Assembly (NCBI RefSeq): GCF_002803845.1 | Contig: NZ_CP024985.1 | Span: forward strand, 5,715,501-5,779,500 | Length of the DNA stretch: 64,000 nucleotides | Direction of reading: 5' to 3' | From: Streptomyces lavendulae subsp. lavendulae | GTDB taxonomy: Bacteria; Actinomycetota; Actinomycetes; Streptomycetales; Streptomycetaceae | Part shown: in pieces, positions 33,050 through 41,371 of the stretch | How positions within the stretch are numbered: the stretch's first letter is position 1 | Layout: each line of letters begins with the position of its first letter | The notes under the pieces: model-generated | Told to the model about the DNA's origin: nothing | What the model saw: the letters and a program-made list of their open reading frames with translations, nothing else | The model's database searches: none | Position numbers and translations under genes: made by a program

Positions 33050-34143
33050 CCTCACCCGGCCGTACCGTGCCCGAGGTGCCCCACCACCTGGTCCTCGACG
33101 GGGTCCTGACGGCCGAGGAGGCCGCGGCCACCGTCGCCGGGATCCTGGAGGCGCAGCGCGCCGACGGGGCGATCCCCTGGTTCCGGGGCCACCACCTCGA
33201 CCCGTGGGACCACACCGAGGCCGCGATGGCCCTGGACGCGGCGGGCGAGCACGAAGCCGCGGAGCGCGCCTACGACTGGCTGGCGCGCCACCAGAACGAG
33301 GACGGCTCCTGGTACGCCGCCTACGCGGACCGCCCCGACGGGGTGGACACCGCCGCGCCGCAGGACGCGAGCCGCGAGTCCAACTTCGTGGCGTACATAG
33401 CCGTCGGCGTGTGGCACCACTACCTCGCCACCGGCGACGACCCCTTCCTGGACCGGATGTGGCCGGCGGTCTACGCGGCCGTCGAGTTCGTCCTGGGCCT
33501 CCAGCAGCCGGGCGGCGAGATCGGCTGGAAGCGGGAGTCCGACGGCAGCGCCGTCACCGACGCCTTGCTCACCGGCTCCTCCTCCATCCACCAGGCCCTG
33601 CGCTGCGCCCTGGCCATCGCCGACCACCGCGGTGATCCGCAGCCCGACTGGGAGCTGGCGACGGGCGCGCTCGCGCACGCGGTGCGCCACCATCCGGAGC
33701 GGTTCCTGGACAAGTCGCACTACTCGATGGACTGGTACTACCCGGTGCTCGGCGGCGCGCTGTCGGGGGCGGGGGCGAAGGCGCGGATCGAGGAGCGCTG
33801 GGAGGAGTTCGTCGTCCCGGACCTGGGGGTGCGGTGCGTGCTGCCGAACCCGTGGGTGACGGGCGGGGAGTCCTGCGAGCTGGCGCTCACGCTCTGGGTG
33901 ATGGGCGAGTCGGACCGGGCGCTGGAGATCCTGCGCTCGATCGGGCACCTGCGCGACGGGAACGGCATGTACTGGACGGGCTACGTCTTCGACGACCGTG
34001 CGGTGTGGCCGGTGGAGCAGACGACCTGGACGGCGGGCTCGCTGCTGCTCGCGGTGGCGGCGCTGGGCGGGGACGAGGCCACGGGAGAGGTGTTCGGGGG
34101 TCTGGCGCTGCCGCGCGGCCTGGAACCGGACTGCTGCCGCTGA
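33046..34143 (+). CDS. Alpha/alpha-toroid protein (prenyltransferase/squalene-cyclase-like, function unknown)
   Basis: 365 residues from a GTG at 33046 overlapping the methyltransferase stop. Repeated helical-hairpin motifs with Gly/Trp are visible: DPWDHTEAAMALDAAGEHEAAERAYDWLARHQNEDGSWYAAY, SNFVAYIAVGVWHHYLATGDDPFL, GGEIGWKRESDGS, VRCVLPNPWVTGGESCELALTLWVMG and EQTTWTAGSLLLAVAAL. No DCTAE or DxDD motif of squalene or diterpene cyclases is evident. The same fold is used by glycoside hydrolases, which would suit its glycosyltransferase partner better than prenyl transfer. Confidence 0.75.
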   Translation: MTSPGRTVPEVPHHLVLDGVLTAEEAAATVAGILEAQRADGAIPWFRGHHLDPWDHTEAAMALDAAGEHEAAERAYDWLARHQNEDGSWYAAYADRPDGVDTAAPQDASRESNFVAYIAVGVWHHYLATGDDPFLDRMWPAVYAAVEFVLGLQQPGGEIGWKRESDGSAVTDALLTGSSSIHQALRCALAIADHRGDPQPDWELATGALAHAVRHHPERFLDKSHYSMDWYYPVLGGALSGAGAKARIEERWEEFVVPDLGVRCVLPNPWVTGGESCELALTLWVMGESDRALEILRSIGHLRDGNGMYWTGYVFDDRAVWPVEQTTWTAGSLLLAVAALGGDEATGEVFGGLALPRGLEPDCCR

Positions 34144-34147
34144 CCGC

Positions 34148-34189
34148 CGCCCGCCCCGGGCCGCGCGAGACGGCGGTCCGGGGCGGGCG
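34148..34189. terminator. Bidirectional hairpin terminator
   Basis: CGCCCGCCCCGG (34148-34159) pairs perfectly with CCGGGGCGGGCG (34178-34189) between two convergent genes. Confidence 0.75.
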
Positions 34190-34195
34190 TGCGGG

Positions 34196-34510
34196 TCAGC
34201 GCCGGGCGAGGCGGCCGGCCACGGCGTGGCCGACGCATCCGTAGACGAGTGCGGCCAGCCCGTAGCCGACGACCACCTGCACCCAGGCGCGGTCGAAGGT
34301 GAACAGGTCGTAGGACCAGCCCGCGAGCCAGTCGGCGGCGTCGTGGACGAAGGAGACCAGGGTGTTGCCCTGGTTGGCGTCCAGCAGCCACAGCGCGATC
34401 CACAGCAGGATCAGCAGGGCGGCGGCGTCCGCCACCAGGACGATCGCCCTGGCCACCGGATGGCCGCCTCGGGCGGTCGAGCGGGCGTGTGCTCGGGTGT
34501 ATGGGGACAT
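34196..34510 (-). CDS. Small membrane protein of unknown function
   Basis: 104 residues with two hydrophobic helices (AIVLVADAAALLILLWIALWLL and WVQVVVGYGLAALVYGCVGHAV) flanking an amphipathic loop with many Trp and Asp (VHDAADWLAGWSYDLFTFDRAW). This resembles the small YggT-like membrane proteins seen widely in Streptomyces but I cannot name it. The basic N-terminus should stay inside. Confidence 0.65.
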   Translation of the reverse strand: MSPYTRAHARSTARGGHPVARAIVLVADAAALLILLWIALWLLDANQGNTLVSFVHDAADWLAGWSYDLFTFDRAWVQVVVGYGLAALVYGCVGHAVAGRLARR

Positions 34511-34622
34511 GCCCCGCGTGTTGCCGCGCGGGCGCCGGCCAAACCCGAACGGGCCGCCCGAGTGGTGCGGCGGCCGGGGCGGGGTGAGGCTGCGGGGGAC
34601 ACCTCAGTCCCCGGAGGCAACC

Positions 34623-35261
34623 GTGCGCGTACCCACGCCCGTCCGATTCCGCCGAGCCGTCACCGCGGTGGTCCTGTCCACCGCGCTGCTGGCCGGTGCC
34701 ACCGCCTGCGGCGGCGGCAGCGACCAGGCCCGGGGGGAGGAGATCTCCGCGGCCGCCGCCACGGAGCTGGCCGTCCTCGTGGCCGCCGAACCGGCGGCCG
34801 CCGAGCAGGACGAACTGGCCGCGGCCACCCCCTCGCCCAGTACCTCCGCCGAGCGGCAGAAGTTCGCGAAGACCCGCTTCGTGGCCAATGCCGGTCTGGC
34901 GGCCGGTGCGACGTACCAATGGATCATCAAGCCGTACCAGGCGGGCAAGTTCAAGAAGGGCGCCAAGGGCCGTACCTTCGCGCTGATCAAGGCGGGTCTC
35001 GCCGGTGCCTTCGCCTACAACCGGCTCAAGGCGGCGTCCGACAACGCCAAGGGCGACCCGCTGCTGTCGAAGGCCATGGTGCCGCTGACGGCGGGCATCG
35101 AGTCCCTCAAGGGGCTTGCCGGAAAGCTCCGCAAGGGCCAGGCCGGCGATGCGGACATCAGCTCCTTCCAGGACGTCATCAACGGGGTGAAGTCGGCGGG
35201 CCAGAGCGCGGGCGCCACGGTGACCGACCAGGTCCCGAGCCTCTCCCAGCTGGGCGGATAG
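34623..35261 (+). CDS. Putative lipoprotein of unknown function
   Basis: 212 residues from a GTG at 34623 with GGAGG 5 bases upstream. The signal region (RFRRAVTAVVLSTALLAGATACGGG) ends in a slightly unusual lipobox, ATAC. The mature part is Ala-rich, then has a conserved-looking core with basic residues (KFAKTRFVANAGLAAGATYQWIIKPYQAGKFKKGAKGRTFALIKAGLAGAFAYNRLKAA). It would be tethered outside the membrane. No family was recognised. A hairpin terminator follows. Confidence 0.75.
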   Translation: MRVPTPVRFRRAVTAVVLSTALLAGATACGGGSDQARGEEISAAAATELAVLVAAEPAAAEQDELAAATPSPSTSAERQKFAKTRFVANAGLAAGATYQWIIKPYQAGKFKKGAKGRTFALIKAGLAGAFAYNRLKAASDNAKGDPLLSKAMVPLTAGIESLKGLAGKLRKGQAGDADISSFQDVINGVKSAGQSAGATVTDQVPSLSQLGG

Positions 35262-35282
35262 CCGCTCCGCAGGCGACCGGGC

Positions 35283-35311
35283 ACCCGCCCACCGGACTCC
35301 GGTGGGCGGGT
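35283..35311 (+). terminator. Hairpin terminator after the lipoprotein gene
   Basis: A 13-bp perfect stem, ACCCGCCCACCGG and its complement, with an ACT loop, starts 22 bp after the stop. Confidence 0.75.
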
Positions 35312-35334
35312 TCCGGCCGTGGTGGCCTGTTTCA

Positions 35335-35724
35335 ATGGGCGGTGTGATCGAGTTCCTGATGTTCGGCCTCGTGGCCGCCGCCGCGGGCCTGCTGCTGCGC
35401 CGCAAGCACCGCCAGAGGCAGGCGGCCGGCCCGCCCGCCGGGATCCCCTGCATGGCCCGCCGCCCCGCGGGCGAGGGCCGCTGGCGGCCCGGCCGGGTGC
35501 ACGCGGACGGGGCGGGCCCCCGCTGGGAGCCCGCCCGGGGCCCGGCCGTCCCGCTGGCCGGCGCCCGCGCCGCCGCCGTCCGGGCGCCTTCCGTACGGGA
35601 GGGGCTCTCCATCAACCCCGGCTCGCGGATCGTGGCCTGCGCCGCCGCGGACGGCGGCCCGGACGTGGAGATCGCGGTGATGGCGCTGGACCTGCGCGAA
35701 CTGCTGGACGCGCTGCCGCGGTAG
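35335..35724 (+). CDS. DUF2550-like membrane protein
   Basis: 129 residues from ATG 35335 (GTG 35344 is possible). One N-terminal helix (FLMFGLVAAAAGLLL) followed by RRKHR anchors it with the domain inside. The rest (RWRPGRVHADGAGPRWEPARGPAVPLAGARAAAVRAPSVREG...VAVMALDLRELLDAL) resembles the DUF2550 pattern of a gW-x-x-G-x-V-R start and a closing strand-helix. The match is loose. It is convergent with a broken peptidoglycan-binding gene, 3 bp from its stop. Confidence 0.6.
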   Translation: MGGVIEFLMFGLVAAAAGLLLRRKHRQRQAAGPPAGIPCMARRPAGEGRWRPGRVHADGAGPRWEPARGPAVPLAGARAAAVRAPSVREGLSINPGSRIVACAAADGGPDVEIAVMALDLRELLDALPR

Positions 35725-35727
35725 GGG

Positions 35728-36060
35728 TCAGTCGAGGACGACGGTGTGCGAGGGCACGGAGTGGCCGCAGCGGGTGGCCTTCGTGAAGTCGCCGGTGGTC
35801 CAGGGGTTGCGCTTGACGTGTTCGAGCACGACCTGGCCGGTGTCCTGGCCGAAGACGCCGTCGATCTGCAGCTCACGGGTGGCCCAGGTGCGGTGGGAGA
35901 GCTCCTGGAGCTTCCTGACGCCGAGCTCGGTCTGGGGGCCGAACTTGCCGTCCTTCAGGAGGTGCAGGTTGGTGTAGGCGTTCACGAAGAACTGGACGCA
36001 CTGGACCGACCGACCGACCGGCCGGGGTTGGGGTAGCCGTAGCCGACGTCGGGGATGCCG
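35728..36060 (-). pseudogene. Truncated, frameshifted peptidoglycan-binding protein gene
   Basis: The C-terminal part reads as a clean domain: CVQFFVNAYTNLHLLKDGKFGPQTELGVRKLQELSHRTWATRELQIDGVFG to HTVVLD, with a peptidoglycan-binding-like FGPQTELGVRKLQ motif. Upstream, coding character (VADPGIPDVGYGYPNPGRS) continues in another frame. The break falls at four GGTC repeats (about 36003-36018). Two or five copies would restore the frame. No start codon or signal peptide is present, because the LLM oxidoreductase stop (36078) lies directly upstream in frame. Confidence 0.7.
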
Positions 36061-36077
36061 GGGTCGGCGACGCCGCC

Positions 36078-37088
36078 CTAGGAGTTCAGCTCCGCCAGCA
36101 CCCGCAGGGTGTGCGGGTCGGGGGCGGTCACCAGGAGGTCGGTGACGGGTCCCTTGCGCCACAGTTCCAGCCGTTCCGCGATCCGTTCGCGCGGGCCGAC
36201 CAGCGAGATCTCGTCGGCGAAGGCGTCCGGGACGGCGAGCACCGCCTCCTCGCGCCGCCCCGCGAGGAACAGCTCCTGGATGCGGCGGGCCTCCTCCTCG
36301 TAGCCCATGCGGGCCATGAGGTCGGCGTGGAAGTTGCGGGCGGCGTGGCCCATGCCCCCGATGTAGAAGCCGAGCATCGCTTTGACGGGGAGCAGCCCGG
36401 CGGCGACGTCCTCGCAGACCGCGGCGCGGGCCATCGGGGCGATCATGAACCCCTCGGGCAGGTCGGTCAGCGAGGCCCGGTAGGCGTCGGTGCGGATGGG
36501 TGACCAGTACAGGGGCAGCCAGCCGTCCGCGATCCGGGTGGTCTGGGCGATGTTCTTCGGCCCCTCCGCCCCCAGCAGCAGCGGCAGGTCCGCGCGCAGC
36601 GGGTGGGTGATGGGCTTGAGGGGTTTGCCGAGGCCGGTGCCGTCCTCGCCGCGGTACGGGTGGCGGTGGAAGCGGCCGTCGAGGGCGACGGGGGCCTCGC
36701 GGCGCAGCACCTGCCGGACGACGTCGACGTACTCCCGGGTCGCGGTGAGCGGGCTCGCGGGGAAGGGGCGCCCGTACCAGCCCTCCACCACCTGCGGTCC
36801 GGACAGGCCCAGGCCCAGCATCATCCGGCCGCCGGAGAGGTGGTCGAGGGTGAGGGCGTGCATGGCGGTGGCGGTGGGGGTGCGGGCGGCCATCTGGACG
36901 ATGGCGGTGCCGAGGCGGATCCGCGAGGTGTGCGCGGCGATCCAGGTGAGGGGGGTGAAGGCGTCGGAGCCCCAGGCCTCGGCGGTCCACACCGAGTCGT
37001 AGCCGAGGCGTTCCGCCTCGGTGGCGAGGTCGAGGTGGGCCGGGCTGGGCCCGCGGCCCCAGTAGCCGAGTGCGAGTCCGAGGCGCAT
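36078..37088 (-). CDS. F420-dependent LLM-class oxidoreductase, Rv3520c-like
   Basis: 336 residues of the luciferase-like fold. MRLGLALGYWG, VWTAEAWGSDAFTPLTWIAAHTSRIRLGTAIVQMAARTPTATAMHALTLDHLSGGR, GLSGPQVVEGWYGRPF, TREYVDVVRQVLRREAPVA and GLGKPLKPITHPLRADLPLLLGAEGPKN closely follow my memory of Rv3520c, a member of the mycobacterial cholesterol regulon. The cofactor should be F420H2 and the substrate a steroid intermediate, though the reaction is not established. There is no KstR box upstream, but a CTGAC-N5-GTCAG palindrome lies 34 bp before the ATG. Confidence 0.85.
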   Translation of the reverse strand: MRLGLALGYWGRGPSPAHLDLATEAERLGYDSVWTAEAWGSDAFTPLTWIAAHTSRIRLGTAIVQMAARTPTATAMHALTLDHLSGGRMMLGLGLSGPQVVEGWYGRPFPASPLTATREYVDVVRQVLRREAPVALDGRFHRHPYRGEDGTGLGKPLKPITHPLRADLPLLLGAEGPKNIAQTTRIADGWLPLYWSPIRTDAYRASLTDLPEGFMIAPMARAAVCEDVAAGLLPVKAMLGFYIGGMGHAARNFHADLMARMGYEEEARRIQELFLAGRREEAVLAVPDAFADEISLVGPRERIAERLELWRKGPVTDLLVTAPDPHTLRVLAELNS

Positions 37089-37121
37089 GGGGGGTCCCCT
37101 CCGAGAAGCCGTCGCCCGTAT

Positions 37122-37136
37122 CTGACGCTACGTCAG
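37122..37136. promoter_or_regulatory. CTGAC-N5-GTCAG palindrome before the F420 oxidoreductase
   Basis: CTGACGCTACGTCAG, a perfect 5-5-5 palindrome 34 bp upstream of the start. The same pattern recurs at 49754 and 56207 before other steroid genes. Confidence 0.6.
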
Positions 37137-37170
37137 GTGACTGTAGGGCACGCGGCCCCCGCCGGGAAGC

Positions 37171-37206
37171 CCGAAGGCCCCCGCCCGTGGGGGCGGGGGC
37201 CTTCGG
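37171..37206. terminator. 16-bp perfect hairpin terminator
   Basis: CCGAAGGCCCCCGCCC (37171-37186), loop GTGG, exact complement (37191-37206), just after the stop of the leftward membrane-protein gene at 37217. Confidence 0.85.
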
Positions 37207-37216
37207 CCGGGCGGGG

Positions 37217-38056
37217 TCAGCCCCGCTGGATGTTCGAGGTGTCGTTCAGGACGCCGCGGCGGCCGTCCTGGGTCTGGGCGATCAGGGACGACGGGCCCCG
37301 CTGGTCGACGGCCAGGTACCAGGTGCCCGGCGCGAGCTCCGCGATCGGGGCGGGGGAGCCGTCCTCGCCGAAGAGCGGACGGGCCTCCGGCACCGCGAAC
37401 CAGAACGGCGCGAACGACGCCGCGGCCGGCTGCGGCTGCTGCTGCGCCGGCGGCTGCTGCCCCGCGTCCTGCGGGCCGGGCGCGGGCGCCGCGGGGCCGC
37501 CGCCGTAGGGCGGGACGGGCTGCGGGGTGGACCCGTACGGGCTCTGCTGCTGCGGGCCGCCCGGGTAGCCGTACCCGCTGCCCGGCTGCTGCGGGTGGCC
37601 GCCGTAGGGCGCGGGGGCGACGGGCCTGGCCTCCGGGACGAGCGGCCCCGCGAGCGCGGGGACCTTCGAACCGGCGACGGACACGCCCGCCAGGGCCAGC
37701 GTGGCCAGGAAGGCGATGATGCAGCCGGCCCCCAGGTCGACCCGGCTCGGGGTGGTGATCAGCGACCACAGGGAGTTCCAGGCGGCGGCCACGGCCAGCA
37801 CCGTGCCCCAGGCGGTCAGCGGCAGACCGCCCAGCTTGCGGCCCTCGGGCTGGAAGCGCGCACCGAGCAGCAGGCCCGCGGCGACGAACCCGGTCAGGAA
37901 GATCGTCGGGAGGGCCAGCCCGTAGAAGTCCGTGTCCCACGCGCTCGGCATGTCCACGTTGGTGGCGGAGTAGAAGTCGAGGAGCGAGGCGATGAACAGC
38001 AGCACCGCTGCTCCGATCACCACGCCGTCGCCTCGTGTGAGGGAGCGGATGTTCAC
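37217..38056 (-). CDS. Four-helix membrane protein with Pro/Gln/Gly-rich cytoplasmic region (DUF5336-like)
   Basis: 279 residues. Four hydrophobic helices (GAAVLLFIASLLDFYSA, LPTIFLTGFVAAGLLLGA, WGTVLAVAAAWNSLW, CIIAFLATLALAGVSVAG) occupy residues 1-135. A low-complexity segment, YGGHPQQPGSGYGYPGGPQQ-like, runs to about 215. A C-terminal region ends with FWFAVPEARPLFGEDGSPAPIAELAPGTWYLAVDQRG. The layout is seen in many Streptomyces proteins of unknown function, some linked to the cell pole or division machinery. No enzyme motif is present. Confidence 0.75.
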   Translation of the reverse strand: MNIRSLTRGDGVVIGAAVLLFIASLLDFYSATNVDMPSAWDTDFYGLALPTIFLTGFVAAGLLLGARFQPEGRKLGGLPLTAWGTVLAVAAAWNSLWSLITTPSRVDLGAGCIIAFLATLALAGVSVAGSKVPALAGPLVPEARPVAPAPYGGHPQQPGSGYGYPGGPQQQSPYGSTPQPVPPYGGGPAAPAPGPQDAGQQPPAQQQPQPAAASFAPFWFAVPEARPLFGEDGSPAPIAELAPGTWYLAVDQRGPSSLIAQTQDGRRGVLNDTSNIQRG

Positions 38057-38215
38057 GTCTCTGATGTCCTTCTCGGTCTCGGTCGTCTCGCGGCGCCGCG
38101 GTCGCGTGGGTGGACCGGGGCTGGAGCGGGGGCGGCGGCACCATCGTACGGAGTCTCCCGCGGCCGAGAGGATCGGGGCGGAGGGACGCCCCGTCAGGGA
38201 CTTCCCTCCGTGGGT

Positions 38216-39208
38216 CTACCCCCCGAGGAATCCGACGATGCCGTCCGCGATGCCCTGTGCCGCCTTCTGCCGCCACTCCGGACTCGTCAGCTGCGCCGCG
38301 TCCTTGCTGTCACGCATGTTGCCGCATTCGATGAACACCTTGGGCCGGGTCGACAGATTGAGACCGCCGAGATCGTCGCGGACGACCAATCCGGTTCCGG
38401 AACCGAGGTAGTTGGCGGGGGCCGAGCCGGTGGTCCGGGAGAAGTTGCTGCCGATGCGTTCGCCCAGCTGCCGGGAGGGGCCGACGATCGCCGCGGTGTC
38501 GGCGCCGCCCGCCTTGACCTTCGCCGGGAGGATGACGTGGTAGCCGCGGTTGCCCTGGGAGACCCCGTCCGCGTGGACGGACACGACGGCGTCGGCGCGG
38601 GCCTCGTTGCCGATCCGCGCGCGCTCGTCGATGCAGGGGCCCCAGGGGCGGGCGGTGCCCGCCTCGTGCGTGAGCACCACCTTCAGCCCGCGGCCCTCCA
38701 GGATGGTGCGCAGCCGCCGGGACACGTCCATGCTGAACTCGGCTTCCATGTAACCCGAGTTGGTGGTGGTGCCGGTGGTGTCGCATTCCTTGCGGTTGGT
38801 GCCGATGTCCACCTGGCGGTCGATCTCGTCGGTGTGCTGGAAGTTCCCGGTGTTGTGCCCGGGGTCGATCACGACCGTCTTGCCGGTGAGGGGCCCCTTG
38901 GCCGGAGCGGGCGCCGCCGCCGGGCCGGAGGCCGACGCGGACGCCGACGCGGAGGCCCCCGCCTGCGCGCCCGGGGACGCGCTGGACTTCGCGTCGGCCG
39001 CCGCCGCGTGCGAGGCCGGGTGCGGGGCGGGGCCGGGCCGCTGCCCTTCGGTCCCGGTCAGGGTCTGGGTCAGGACCCAGCCCGCGAGGACGGTCGGGGC
39101 GAGTACCGCGACCGCCACCGCGAGGGTGGAGCGGCGCGTGTACCAGCGCTGGTCGGGGCTGATGGAGTCGTGGGACTCGGGGGCCGGGGAGCTGTCGTCG
39201 TAGCGCAC
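38216..39208 (-). CDS. N-acetylmuramoyl-L-alanine amidase (Amidase_3)
   Basis: 330 residues. An N-terminal anchor (STLAVAVAVLAPTVLAGWVL) and an Ala/Ser-rich linker precede the Amidase_3 catalytic domain: TVVIDPGHNTGNFQ supplies the first Zn His, EAEFSMDVSRRLRTIL the Glu, VSVHADGVSQGNRGYHVI the second His, and VFIECGNMRDSKDA the catalytic Glu near the end. The enzyme cleaves the MurNAc-L-Ala bond in peptidoglycan outside the membrane. An extra Cys-containing insert (KECDTTGTTTNSGY) is typical of actinobacterial members. Confidence 0.92.
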   Translation of the reverse strand: MRYDDSSPAPESHDSISPDQRWYTRRSTLAVAVAVLAPTVLAGWVLTQTLTGTEGQRPGPAPHPASHAAAADAKSSASPGAQAGASASASASASGPAAAPAPAKGPLTGKTVVIDPGHNTGNFQHTDEIDRQVDIGTNRKECDTTGTTTNSGYMEAEFSMDVSRRLRTILEGRGLKVVLTHEAGTARPWGPCIDERARIGNEARADAVVSVHADGVSQGNRGYHVILPAKVKAGGADTAAIVGPSRQLGERIGSNFSRTTGSAPANYLGSGTGLVVRDDLGGLNLSTRPKVFIECGNMRDSKDAAQLTSPEWRQKAAQGIADGIVGFLGG

Positions 39209-39345
39209 CTCGCGATGCTAGAACGCCCGACCGGCACCCGTACGGACCGTGCTCCATCCGGGGGCGTGGTGCGATCAGCCTTTTGTATGCCGAGGCCGCC
39301 GGGACCGCCGGGGCGCTCCCGGACCGGCCCGTGAGCCGCCGGACC

Positions 39346-39361
39346 GGTTCGTTACCGAACC
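39346..39361. promoter_or_regulatory. Palindromic operator-like site
   Basis: GGTTCG-TTAC-CGAACC, a perfect 6-4-6 palindrome between divergent genes, 74 bp before the methyltransferase start. An A/T-rich island (about 39381-39412) follows, unusual for this genome and probably part of the promoter. Confidence 0.5.
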
Positions 39362-39434
39362 ACAACCCCGGGGCGCTTCCGTTATTGACATATATGTGAT
39401 ATTATCTCGAAAATTGCCGGTAGTGTCTCTGTGC

Positions 39435-40307
39435 ATGACAAACAGTGGACAGCCGAGCCGGACGGCACTCATGGCGGCCGCGGCGCGCGCGGCGCACCTC
39501 CTCGTCGACGACGGCCCCTCGATCTTCGCCGACACTCTGGCGCACACCTTCCTGGGTCAGGACGCCGAGGAACTCCTCGGGTACCACCGGTCCTACGGCG
39601 GTCATCCCGTTCTGGCCGGCGCACGGACGACCGCCGTCACCCGCGACCGCTACACGGAGGACCGGCTGGCCGAGCTCGCCGACCGGGGCGTGGACCAGTA
39701 CGTGATCCTCGGCGCCGGGCTGGACTCCTTCGCCTACCGGTCGGAACTCGCCGCCCGTGTCGCGGTGTTCGAGGTCGACCTGCCCGCCACCCAGGAGTGG
39801 AAGCGGGAACTGCTGGCCGCGACGGGGACCGAGGTGCCCCCGTCCGCGGCCTTGGTCCCCTTCGACTTCGAGCAGGAGCCCGCGCACGCGCTGGCCGGTC
39901 ACCTCGTGAGGGCCGGCTTCGACCCGGGCCGGCCCGCCCTGGTCAGCTGGCTCGGGGTGACGATGTACCTCACCCGGGAGGCGGTCGGGCAGACGCTGGC
40001 CGCCATCGGCTGCTTCCCGCCCGGAACCGAACTCATCGTGGAGCACCTCCTGCCGGCCGGGCTGCGCGACGAGGCGGGGCAGTCGTACGCGGAGGCGGTC
40101 ATGGCGGCGGCGGCCGAACAGGGCGAGCCCTGGCGGACGTTCCTGGGCGTCGAGGAGATGGACGCCCTCCTGCGCGAGCACCGGCTGAACCCGGTCGAGT
40201 ACGTCCGGCAGCACGAGATCATGGACCCGGCGGGGCGGGAGCGCACCGACGCGCTCCGCCCGTTCGGCCTGTCCGTCCTCGCCCGGGCGGGCGTCCCCGC
40301 CCGCTAG
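39435..40307 (+). CDS. S-adenosylmethionine methyltransferase, TIGR00027/LCM type
   Basis: 290 residues. Signature blocks: SRTALMAAAARAAHLL, ARTTAVTRDRYTEDRLAELADRGVDQYVILGAGLDSFAYR (SAM motif I), VFEVDLPATQEWKRELL, LVSWLGVTMYLTREAVGQTL and HLLPAGLRDEAG. This is the leucine-carboxyl-methyltransferase-like family that is expanded in actinobacteria. Targets are unknown. No ribosome site precedes the ATG at 39435 and a TAGTGT -10-like box sits 7 bases upstream, so it may be leaderless. The stop codon is the left edge of the IS target duplication. Confidence 0.88.
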   Translation: MTNSGQPSRTALMAAAARAAHLLVDDGPSIFADTLAHTFLGQDAEELLGYHRSYGGHPVLAGARTTAVTRDRYTEDRLAELADRGVDQYVILGAGLDSFAYRSELAARVAVFEVDLPATQEWKRELLAATGTEVPPSAALVPFDFEQEPAHALAGHLVRAGFDPGRPALVSWLGVTMYLTREAVGQTLAAIGCFPPGTELIVEHLLPAGLRDEAGQSYAEAVMAAAAEQGEPWRTFLGVEEMDALLREHRLNPVEYVRQHEIMDPAGRERTDALRPFGLSVLARAGVPAR

Positions 40308-41371
40308 ATGTATTGATCACGAGCGTTGTTGACACTCGGTGGGTCTTGAACATGACGAAGACCTCCGGTGTGGTGGGAGCTGTCTAGGAACCCATTGCAC
40401 AACGGAGGTCTTCGTGTCCCACCGTAATGCCCGGCTGACCGTCTTCGGTAGGCGCCTGCTGGTCGAGCGGGTCGCTTCGGGCCGCCCGGTCGCGCACGTG
40501 GCCGCCGAGATGGGCATATCTCGGGCCACCGCACACAAGTGGGTGCGCCGGTGGCGGGACGACGGCCCGGCCGGGTTGCACGACCGCTCCAGCCGACCTC
40601 GCACGACCCCGCACCGGACCTCGGCCGAGGTCGAAGCGAGGGTCTGCGACCTGCGGCGGGCCCGCAAGCTGGGCCCCGCCCGGATCGGCCCGGTCCTTGG
40701 CCTGCCCGCCTCGACCGTCCACCGAATCCTGACCCGGCACGGTCTGAACCGGCTCTCGTTCATGGACCGTCCCACCGGCACCCTGATCCGCCGCTACGAA
40801 CGCGAGAAGCCCGGCGAGCTGATCCATGTCGATGTGAAGAAGCTCGGCCGGATCCCCGACGGCGGCGGCCACAAGGCCCTGGGCCGGCAGGCCGGCCGTG
40901 CCACCCGCAACGGGATGGGCTTCGACTACGTCCATTCCGCGGTCGACGACCACTCCCGCCTGGCCTACAGCGAGATCCACCCCGACGAGAAGGTCGCGAC
41001 CTGCGCGGGGTTCCTCACCCGCGCGGCCGCGTTCTTCCACCACCACGGCATCACCCGCATCGAACGGGTCCTGACCGACAACGCCTGGGCCTACCGCAAG
41101 GGCCTGGCCTGGAAGACCGTCCTGGCCCACCTCGGCGCAAGCGGCAAACTCACCCGCGCCTACCGGCCCCAGACCAACGGCAAAGTCGAACGCTTCAACC
41201 GCACCCTGCTCGACGAATGGGCCTACCTGCGGCCCTACACCTCAAACGACGAGCGGACAGCAGCCCTGGCAGACTTCCTCCACACCTACAACCACCACCG
41301 CTGCCACACCGCCCTGGGCGGACACCCGCCCATCAGCCGCGTAAACAACCCTGCGGGTCAATACAGCTAGA
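40303..41371 (+). mobile_element. IS481-family insertion sequence with 6-bp target duplication
   Basis: The element spans 40309-41365 (1,057 bp). Its ends TGTATTGA...TCAATACA are inverted repeats (about 20 of 27 outer positions match). The same 6 bases, GCTAGA, flank it on both sides (40303-40308 and 41366-41371) as a target duplication. It carries one intact transposase gene. Clean ends, TSD and frame indicate recent insertion. Confidence 0.9.
40414..41370 (+). CDS. IS481-family transposase
   Basis: 318 residues from a GTG at 40414 with ACGGAGG upstream. N-terminal HTH region: RRLLVERVASGRPVAHVAAEMGISRATAHKWVRRWRDDG and STVHRILTRHGL. The DDE integrase core reads LIHVDVKKLGRIP (first D), VLTDNAWAYRKG (second D) and YRPQTNGKVERFNRTLLDEWAY (E). 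It appears intact. The final codon TAG is not within the element as such but in the right-hand copy of the target duplication (GCTAGA), so its C-terminus depends on the insertion site. Confidence 0.93.
   Translation: MSHRNARLTVFGRRLLVERVASGRPVAHVAAEMGISRATAHKWVRRWRDDGPAGLHDRSSRPRTTPHRTSAEVEARVCDLRRARKLGPARIGPVLGLPASTVHRILTRHGLNRLSFMDRPTGTLIRRYEREKPGELIHVDVKKLGRIPDGGGHKALGRQAGRATRNGMGFDYVHSAVDDHSRLAYSEIHPDEKVATCAGFLTRAAAFFHHHGITRIERVLTDNAWAYRKGLAWKTVLAHLGASGKLTRAYRPQTNGKVERFNRTLLDEWAYLRPYTSNDERTAALADFLHTYNHHRCHTALGGHPPISRVNNPAGQYS

Noticed and set aside
33046..34143. True squalene cyclase or prenyltransferase
   Set aside because: The helical fold fits, but no catalytic DCTAE or DxDD motif and no isoprenoid genes nearby were seen.
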